Shown: positions 21,326 through 25,973 of the stretch, piece by piece
Layout of the letters: every line of letters begins with the position of its first letter
Numbering within the stretch: the stretch's first letter is position 1
Assembly: GCA_041308645.1 (NCBI GenBank)
Contig: JBFZBC010000040.1
Span: 1-25,973 of the forward strand
Reading direction: 5' to 3'
From: CAIJXO01 sp041308645
GTDB taxonomy: Bacteria > Patescibacteriota > Minisyncoccia > Phycocordibacterales > GWA1-40-21
DNA length: 25,973 bases
Program-made: the position numbers and the translations under genes
The notes under the pieces: model-generated
The model's input: only the letters and a program-made list of their open reading frames with translations
The model's database searches: none
Told to the model about the DNA's origin: nothing

Positions 21326-21706
21326 ATGCGTATTTCAGGAATTACAATACCAGACAATAAAAGATTGAAAGTGGGCCTAACTGTAATTTACGGTATTGGT
21401 TTGAATTTAGCTAAAAAGATTTTAGTTGAAGCTAAAGTAGATGGTGAAAAGAAACCAACTGAAATTTCTCCTGACGAAGAAAACATTTTAAGAAAAATAG
21501 TTGAAAAACAAAAGATAGAGGGAGATTTGAAGAGAGAAGTATCAGGAAACATAAAGAGATTAAAAGATATTAAAGCCTACAGAGGGACAAGACACGCAAA
21601 AAAACTTCCATCTCGTGGTCAACGCACAAAAACTAACTCTCGTACCTTAAGAGGAAATACCAGAAAGACTATGGGAACTGGTAGAAAAGCAGCAGACAAA
21701 AAATAA
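21326..21706 (+). CDS. rpsM: Ribosomal protein uS13
   Basis: 126 residues: MRISGITIPDNKRLKVGLTVIYGIG, then the helix-two-turns-helix region, the RDIxAYRGxRH equivalent (IKAYRGTRHAKKLPSRGQRTKTNSRT), and a basic tail. It binds 16S rRNA in the 30S head and contacts tRNA and bridge B1. The middle has a short acidic/lysine insertion (VDGEKKPTEISPDEEN). rpsK begins 4 bp after the stop. Confidence 0.97.
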   Translation: MRISGITIPDNKRLKVGLTVIYGIGLNLAKKILVEAKVDGEKKPTEISPDEENILRKIVEKQKIEGDLKREVSGNIKRLKDIKAYRGTRHAKKLPSRGQRTKTNSRTLRGNTRKTMGTGRKAADKK

Positions 21707-21710
21707 AATA

Positions 21711-22136
21711 ATGGCTCAAAAAAAAGAAACGAAAGCAAAAGAGAGTGTTTCAGAAAAAAAGGTTGAAACAAAATCATCATCTAAAAAGAAAATATCTTCG
21801 GGTGTTTTATATGTTGAATCAACATTTAATAATACAAAAGTATCACTAACAGACAAATCTGGTAACTTATTATTATGGTCATCAAGTGGTTCATTAGGCT
21901 TTAGAGGAGCAAAAAAAGGCACCCCTTTCGCAGCAGCTAAAATCGGAGAAAATCTTGGCCAAAAAGCTTTTGAATTAGGACTTAAGGAAATTGATGTCGT
22001 GGTCAAAGGAGTTGGTTCTGGTAGAGAATCCGCCATCAGAGGATTTACCACTAAAGGTTTTATAATAAACTCTATTAAAGATACTACTCCTGTTCCACAT
22101 AATGGACCTAAGCCTAAGAAACCAAGAAGAGTATAA
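21711..22136 (+). CDS. rpsK: Ribosomal protein uS11
   Basis: 141 residues. The first 30 are a Lys/Ser/Glu-rich extension without family similarity. The core then runs GVLYVESTFNNTKVSLTDKSGNLLLWSSSGSLGFRGAKKGTPFAA, KGVGSGRESAIRGF and the end DTTPVPHNGPKPKKPRRV, all typical. It forms part of the 30S platform by the mRNA exit. rpsD follows after 9 bp. Confidence 0.97.
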   Translation: MAQKKETKAKESVSEKKVETKSSSKKKISSGVLYVESTFNNTKVSLTDKSGNLLLWSSSGSLGFRGAKKGTPFAAAKIGENLGQKAFELGLKEIDVVVKGVGSGRESAIRGFTTKGFIINSIKDTTPVPHNGPKPKKPRRV

Positions 22137-22145
22137 AATAAAGAT

Positions 22146-22751
22146 ATGATAAATAAACCAAAATACAAAACAGCTAGAAGACTTGGAGCAAATATTTTTG
22201 ACAAAACCCAGACGCAAAAATTTGCTAATAAGGAAGCCCAAAGAAAACCCGAGAAACGCTCACGTCCTAAAAGTGATTATGGACTTCAAATGCTTGAAAA
22301 ACAAAAAGCAAAAGTAACTTATGGCATAAACGAAAGGATGTTTGCTAAATATGTAAAAAGTATTTTGGAAAAAGCAGGTGCCAACTCACCAGAAAAATTA
22401 ATCTATATTCTTGAATCAAGACTAGATAATGTTGTTTATAAACTTGGTCTTGCACCTTCTAGACAAGCTTCAAGACAAATGGTTTCTCATGGTCACGTAA
22501 AGGTAAATGGCAGTAAAGTCACAATTCCTTCACTCCTAGTATCTCTTGGAGATAAAATAACTATAAATGAAAGCAGTGCAAAAAAAGGTCTTTTCACAAA
22601 TATTGATGAAAAACTAAAGGATTTTAACTGTCCGTCATGGTTAGCCTTTGATATTGGTAAAAAAGAAGGAAAGGTTCAGGGTACCCCTAAACTATCTTCT
22701 ACTGAAACAAATTTTGACCCGACTGCAATCCTTAACTTCTATAGCAGATAA
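22146..22751 (+). CDS. rpsD: Ribosomal protein uS4
   Basis: 201 residues, the normal length. The N-terminal domain is of the cysteine-free type, followed by the S4 RNA-binding fold (ESRLDNVVYKLGLAPSRQASRQMVSHGHVKVNG, PSLLVSLGDKITI) and the usual C-terminus (PSWLAFD). It starts 30S assembly on 16S rRNA and in many bacteria represses its own operon. No matching operator structure was identified here. Confidence 0.97.
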   Translation: MINKPKYKTARRLGANIFDKTQTQKFANKEAQRKPEKRSRPKSDYGLQMLEKQKAKVTYGINERMFAKYVKSILEKAGANSPEKLIYILESRLDNVVYKLGLAPSRQASRQMVSHGHVKVNGSKVTIPSLLVSLGDKITINESSAKKGLFTNIDEKLKDFNCPSWLAFDIGKKEGKVQGTPKLSSTETNFDPTAILNFYSR

Positions 22752-22753
22752 TC

Positions 22754-22781
22754 TTGCATATTTTTAAAAATAGTTTATAAT
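22754..22781 (+). promoter_or_regulatory. Promoter of rpoA
   Basis: TTGCAT (22754-22759), 16-bp spacer, TATAAT (22776-22781). The start is near 22788, with a leader of about 30 nt to ATG 22818. It lies in the 66-bp gap after rpsD. Confidence 0.75.
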
Positions 22782-22817
22782 ATTTATTCATTTTTATAAT
22801 TTTAATAAAAAAAGTCT

Positions 22818-23771
22818 ATGTTAGAAAATAAACAAGTCTTATTACCTTCGAAGCCTCAAATTATTTCTGAGGAAGGTTTTTCCGGAACATATGAAATAGA
22901 TGGTCTTTATCCTGGATACGGACATACCCTAGGTAATTCCTTGAGAAGAATTATTCTCTCATCTTTACCAGGTGCGGCCATCACTTCTATTAAAATAGCT
23001 GGGGTTGATCATGAGTTTTCTTCCATATCTGGAGTAAAAGAGGATGTAATTACTCTTATTTTGAATTTAAAAAAAGTTAGAATAAAGATGCTAACTGACG
23101 AGGCTCAAACTATTGAATTAAAAATTAAAGGTGTAAAAGAGGTAACAGCTGGTGATATTGAAGTACCGGGTCAGGTAAAAGTATTGAACCCGGAGCTTTA
23201 TCTAGCTAGTCTTGGTAGTAAAGGAGCAGAGCTTTCTATTGAAATGCGAGTGGAAAAAGGTTTAGGCTATGTTCCTAAGGAAATTATTCAGAAGAATCAA
23301 ACAGAAATCGGACAAATAACGTTAGACGCTATCTTTAGTCCAATCCGCAGAGTGAACTATGAAGTAGAAAATATGCGAGTTGGAGATAGGACAGATTTTA
23401 ATAAACTTAAACTCTTCATAGAGACTGACGGAACAATTACTCCTAAAGAAGCTTTGGAAGAATCGATCTTAATTATGATTAGCCAGCTTAAAGCTATAGT
23501 TGGTTTTAAGGAGCCAGAAGTAATTGAAAAAGAAGTTGAAGTTGAAGTAAATAATTCAAAAGAATCAGATGTTGAATTTTTAAAGACAAGAATAGAAACT
23601 CTTGATCTTTCTGCCCGCACATTGAACGCTCTATCAAATGGTAATATCAGAACAGTTGGAGGTTTGGCGAGAAAGAAAGAAGAGGATTTAAAGGATGTAG
23701 AAGGCTTAGGACTAAAAGGGATTCAGGAAATTAAAAAAGTTTTATCAAATTATGGTATAACTTTAAAGTAG
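22818..23771 (+). CDS. rpoA: RNA polymerase alpha subunit
   Basis: 317 residues. The N-terminal domain (GTYEIDGLYPGYGHTLGNSLRRIILSSLPGAAITSIKI, SSISGVKEDVITLILNLKKV, FSPIRRVNYEVENMRVG) carries the dimerisation and beta/beta' contacts. A charged linker of about 25 residues (VEVEVNNSKESD) leads to a complete C-terminal domain (LDLSARTLNALSNGNIRTVGGLARKKEEDL, VEGLGLKGIQEIKKVL), so UP-element and activator contacts are possible in this organism. rplQ follows after 10 bp. Confidence 0.98.
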   Translation: MLENKQVLLPSKPQIISEEGFSGTYEIDGLYPGYGHTLGNSLRRIILSSLPGAAITSIKIAGVDHEFSSISGVKEDVITLILNLKKVRIKMLTDEAQTIELKIKGVKEVTAGDIEVPGQVKVLNPELYLASLGSKGAELSIEMRVEKGLGYVPKEIIQKNQTEIGQITLDAIFSPIRRVNYEVENMRVGDRTDFNKLKLFIETDGTITPKEALEESILIMISQLKAIVGFKEPEVIEKEVEVEVNNSKESDVEFLKTRIETLDLSARTLNALSNGNIRTVGGLARKKEEDLKDVEGLGLKGIQEIKKVLSNYGITLK

Positions 23772-23781
23772 TTTTAAGAAA

Positions 23782-24129
23782 ATGATTCATTCACAAAAGA
23801 CAAAACAATTAGGCAGAGAAAAAAACGCTAGAAACGGTTTGTTAAAAACTTTAGCTGTTTCTCTGATTAGAGATGGAAAGATAAAAACAACTGAAACAAA
23901 AGCAAAGGTTTTAAGACCTAGAGTTGAGAAAATGATTACTAAAGCCAAAAAAGGTGGTGTTAGTGCTATAAGATTTATTAGTTCTGAAGTTGGACCAGTT
24001 AGCGCAAAATTATTGGTGAATAATATTGCCCCAAAATATAAAGATCGAAATGGTGGTTATTTAAGAATAACTAAGTTGAATGATAGAAAAAATGATGGTG
24101 CAAAGCTTGCCCAAATAGAATTTGTTTAA
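23782..24129 (+). CDS. rplQ: Ribosomal protein bL17
   Basis: 115 residues: KTKQLGREKNARNGLLKTLAVSLIRDGKIKTTETKAKVLRPRVEKMITKAKKG, the core of the family, then the C-terminal NDRKNDGAKLAQIEFV. It lies near the 50S exit tunnel. The start MIHSQKTK is less basic than the usual MRHRK. The gene ends 7 bp before the rplM ATG. Confidence 0.96.
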   Translation: MIHSQKTKQLGREKNARNGLLKTLAVSLIRDGKIKTTETKAKVLRPRVEKMITKAKKGGVSAIRFISSEVGPVSAKLLVNNIAPKYKDRNGGYLRITKLNDRKNDGAKLAQIEFV

Positions 24130-24136
24130 TAAATTT

Positions 24137-24484
24137 ATGAAAGAATATAAAATTGATGCTAGTGGTAGAAAATTAGGTAGAGTAGCTTCTGAAGTTGCTA
24201 GTATTTTACTTGGTAAAAATAACCCAGATTTTCAAAAAAATAAAATTGCTGATGTAAAAGTTGATGTTATAAATTCATCTAAAATGGATATATCAGAAAA
24301 GAAATCCGCAACAAAGATTTATACAAATTATTCTGGTTTCCCAGGCGGACTAAAAAAGAGAACTCTGGGTGAAATAGCTACTAAAAAAGGTTATGCTGAA
24401 GTTCTAAAAAAAGCTATAAATGGGATGATTCATAACACCAGACTTAAAAAAGACACCTTAAAGAATTTAACTATTAAAGAATAA
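24137..24484 (+). CDS. rplM: Ribosomal protein uL13, short form
   Basis: 115 residues from ATG 24137; an in-frame TTG at 24122 would overlap rplQ and adds nothing. Core matches: YKIDASGRKLGRVASEVASILLGK, VDVINSSKMDISEKKSATKIYTNYSGFPGGLKKRT, KKAINGMIHNTRLKKDTLKNLTI. Compared with the 142-residue E. coli protein it lacks about 14 N-terminal residues and about 20 C-terminal residues (the KVYxGxxHPH region). It is an early assembly protein of the 50S. Confidence 0.95.
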   Translation: MKEYKIDASGRKLGRVASEVASILLGKNNPDFQKNKIADVKVDVINSSKMDISEKKSATKIYTNYSGFPGGLKKRTLGEIATKKGYAEVLKKAINGMIHNTRLKKDTLKNLTIKE

Positions 24485-24488
24485 TCAA

Positions 24489-24893
24489 ATGTCAGAAACA
24501 ACTAAAAAATATATTGAAACTGTCGGCCGAAGAAAAACCTCTATAGCGAGAGCTAGACTTACACCAAGTACCAAATCTTCCTTTACTATAAATGATAAAT
24601 CAGTCGAGGACTATTTTAAGGTAGCAGAACAACGAGCGATTGTTACTGATGCTATTACAGTTGCTAAGCTAGATCAAAAGTTTTTAATAACCATAAAAGT
24701 TACTGGTGGTGGAGTTAATTCACAAGCTGAAGCTATTCGTCATGCTGTTGCTCGAGCTCTTATTATTTTTGATTTAACCCTAAGGAAGGATCTTAAAAAG
24801 GTTGGGTATCTAAAGAGAGATCCTCGGGCTAAGGAACGTAGAAAGTTTGGTCTTAAGAAGGCACGAAAGGCTCCTCAATGGTCTAAGAGATAG
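24489..24893 (+). CDS. rpsI: Ribosomal protein uS9
   Basis: 134 residues: ETVGRRKTSIARARLTP, KVTGGGVNSQAEAIRHAVARALI, the basic KRDPRAKERRKFGLKKARKAPQWSKR tail ending in SKR, whose final Arg contacts P-site tRNA. It follows rplM by 4 bp, as in most bacteria. Confidence 0.97.
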   Translation: MSETTKKYIETVGRRKTSIARARLTPSTKSSFTINDKSVEDYFKVAEQRAIVTDAITVAKLDQKFLITIKVTGGGVNSQAEAIRHAVARALIIFDLTLRKDLKKVGYLKRDPRAKERRKFGLKKARKAPQWSKR

Positions 24894-24911
24894 TATTCTA
24901 ATTAAAGTATT

Positions 24912-25490
24912 ATGAAGAACGACGACAAAAAAAATAATGACGCCGTTACTGATGATGTGGTATATGATTCTGATGTGGATTCAGATAATTTAACTGATCC
25001 TAAGGAGAAGCTAGCTAAACTGAAGGAAAAGATAAAAAAACTTGAAGCAGAGAGGAATGAATATATGGACGGCTGGCAAAGAGAGCGGGCGGATTTTGTT
25101 AATTATAAAAAACGTTCTGATGAAGAAAAGAAGGACTACATCAGATTTGCAAATGAAAGTCTGCTGGAAGAAATGCTATCAGTACTAGAAAGTTTTGATA
25201 TGGCCTTTATGAATAAGGAGCAGTGGAATAGTGTGCCAGAAAATTGGCGTGTTGGTGTTGAATATATACATTCCCAATTAGTTAAAATTTTAGATGATAA
25301 TGGTTTGAAAGAATTTGTGCCAAAAATTGGTGATAAATTTGATCCCAAACTTTATGTAGCTGAAGAAGTCGCTTCAGTAGAGAAAGAATCAGAAGATGGA
25401 ATTATAAAAGAAATAAAAAAGAAGGGGTATATTATGAATGAAAAAATAATAGTCGCCCCAAAGGTGATAGTGGGGGAATATAAAAAATAA
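24912..25490 (+). CDS. grpE: Nucleotide exchange factor GrpE
   Basis: 192 residues. An acidic, disordered N-terminus (about 1-30) precedes a long coiled coil (DPKEKLAKLKEKIKKLEAERNEYMDGWQRERADFVNYKKRSDEEK), the four-helix part (LLEEMLSVLESFDMAF, VGVEYIHSQLVKILDDNGLKEF) and the beta-wing (GDKFDPKLYVAEEVASVEKESEDGIIKEIKKKGYIMNEKIIVAPKVIVGEY). It releases ADP from DnaK, whose gene begins 376 bp downstream. No CIRCE operator was seen upstream. Confidence 0.96.
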   Translation: MKNDDKKNNDAVTDDVVYDSDVDSDNLTDPKEKLAKLKEKIKKLEAERNEYMDGWQRERADFVNYKKRSDEEKKDYIRFANESLLEEMLSVLESFDMAFMNKEQWNSVPENWRVGVEYIHSQLVKILDDNGLKEFVPKIGDKFDPKLYVAEEVASVEKESEDGIIKEIKKKGYIMNEKIIVAPKVIVGEYKK

Positions 25491-25511
25491 TTTTTAACTC
25501 TTTGTAAAATA

Positions 25512-25520
25512 TGATATAAT
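25512..25520 (+). promoter_or_regulatory. Extended -10 promoter, leaderless
   Basis: TGA-TATAAT (hexamer 25515-25520), six bases before ATG 25527. A possible -35, TTTAAC (25493-25498), is 16 bp upstream. Confidence 0.7.
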
Positions 25521-25526
25521 AAAGCT

Positions 25527-25829
25527 ATGTTAGCTATACAGAAACAATCCAAATACTTCTCAAGATTAATAACAATGCCGAATGGGCAAACAGCTTTAGT
25601 ATTCTTTGAGTTGATTGAGAGAAACGGACATGTTGTAGCTAAAGCTATTCACGTTGAGGCTGTTGATATTAATACTGTTCCAGAACAAAAAGTATATGCT
25701 CTTCCAACAGTAAAAAGTACCACTGAGTTTATTCCAATCAAGTCAGTATTTATCGACTTAGTTTCTACATTTTCTCGTGATTTTTCATTTACCACTTGTC
25801 AAATAACAAGAGCTCCTAATTTTTGTTAA
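25527..25829 (+). CDS. Hypothetical protein between grpE and dnaK
   Basis: 100 residues, soluble, without signal peptide, membrane helix or recognised motif. It reads as mostly beta-strand (SRLITMPNGQTALVFFELIE, GHVVAKAIHVEAVDI, QKVYALPTVKST) with a Thr/Phe-rich end and two Cys near the C-terminus. It has its own leaderless promoter and sits inside the grpE-dnaK interval, so a link to chaperone function is possible but unproven. The reading frame is supported by the good promoter and by its fit in the gap. Confidence 0.6.
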   Translation: MLAIQKQSKYFSRLITMPNGQTALVFFELIERNGHVVAKAIHVEAVDINTVPEQKVYALPTVKSTTEFIPIKSVFIDLVSTFSRDFSFTTCQITRAPNFC

Positions 25830-25866
25830 TTCTTTTTTTATTAAAAAGTTTTAACTTAAATTAACT

Positions 25867-25973
25867 ATGTCAAAAATAATAGGTATCGACTTAGGAACCA
25901 CTTTCTCTGCTGCGGCGATTATGGAAGGTGATAAGCCTAAAATTATAGAGAATATTGAAGGGGCAAGAATTAC
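25867..25973 (+). CDS. dnaK: Chaperone DnaK (Hsp70), 5' end only
   Basis: The first 35 codons are in the window and the frame runs off the end. The product starts MSKIIGIDLGTTFSAAAIME, the phosphate-1 motif of Hsp70 (GIDLGTTxS), followed by KPKIIENIEGARIT, the usual next segment. Phe replaces the common Asn in GTTNS. ATG 25867 is preceded by an A/T-rich 37-bp gap with no SD and no clear promoter. Confidence 0.95.
   Translation, partial: MSKIIGIDLGTTFSAAAIMEGDKPKIIENIEGARI

Noticed and set aside
25806..25840. Terminator after the 100-residue gene
   Set aside because: The possible stem (AACAAGAG with TTTTTGTT) needs two G-T pairs and has a poor loop; the T-run alone is not enough in AT-rich DNA.
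24894..25866. CIRCE heat-shock operator before grpE or dnaK
   Set aside because: No TTAGCACTC/GAGTGCTAA inverted repeat is present in either upstream gap.
1..25973. Recoded UGA (as in Gracilibacteria/Absconditabacteria, code 25)
   Set aside because: TGA ends the ASCH-like gene and the ATP-cone nuclease at sensible places, and no conserved Gly position is coded by TGA in the recognised proteins.
1..25973. tRNA or rRNA genes
   Set aside because: No cloverleaf with a GGTTCRA-type T-loop or rRNA-like stretch was noticed in the gaps; a tRNAscan run would settle it.

Overview
The window reads as part of a small, AT-rich bacterial genome of the Candidate Phyla Radiation (Patescibacteria, most likely a Parcubacteria-type lineage). 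The signs are several membrane and regulatory proteins of a kind typical of that group, an alanyl-tRNA synthetase that ends after its editing domain, an absence of Shine-Dalgarno sites before nearly all genes, and very tight packing on one strand. TGA acts as a stop, so the standard bacterial code fits. This assignment is inference from gene content; no 16S rRNA or other phylogenetic marker comparison could be run.

Layout. 1-1355: the 3' end of a large cell-surface protein (Thr/Ser-rich five-residue repeats, PKD domain, C-terminal membrane anchor). 1482-3007: a small ASCH-like protein and a shikimate-dehydrogenase-like enzyme, closed by a terminator. 3100-5260: an accessory-looking, GC-elevated segment with a membrane-anchored SOUL haem-binding protein, a pyrimidine-dimer-glycosylase-like protein, a structured intergenic element, two copies of a hairpin repeat, and a minus-strand type IV pilin-like gene with its own strong promoter, SD and terminator. 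5282-13355: ychF, a five-helix membrane protein, leuS (with a GC-rich palindrome inserted in frame), a sigma-region-4/HARE-HTH regulator, a membrane protein of the Patescibacteria conjugation-like type, and mltG. 13385-16495: a small minus-strand zinc protein, mnmA, then an overlapping pair of nucleases (ATP-cone + Mrr-like, and a RecB/Cas4-like PD-(D/E)XK protein). 16534-20887: short alaS, then an FtsA/PilM-like actin-fold protein followed by a bitopic membrane protein. 20927-24893: the translation/transcription operon infA-rpmJ-rpsM-rpsK-rpsD-rpoA-rplQ-rplM-rpsI. 24912 to the end: grpE, a 100-residue unknown, and the start of dnaK.

Regulation. A recurring signal is an extended -10 box (TGn-TATAAT-like) whose last base lies 6-7 nt before the ATG, which predicts leaderless mRNAs for at least seven genes. 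The two minus-strand genes are the exceptions, with strong AGGAGG sites and real leaders. The strongest candidates for something undescribed are the ATP-cone nuclease pair, the palindrome inside leuS, the repeat-bounded pilin/SOUL segment, and the actin-like/bitopic pair.
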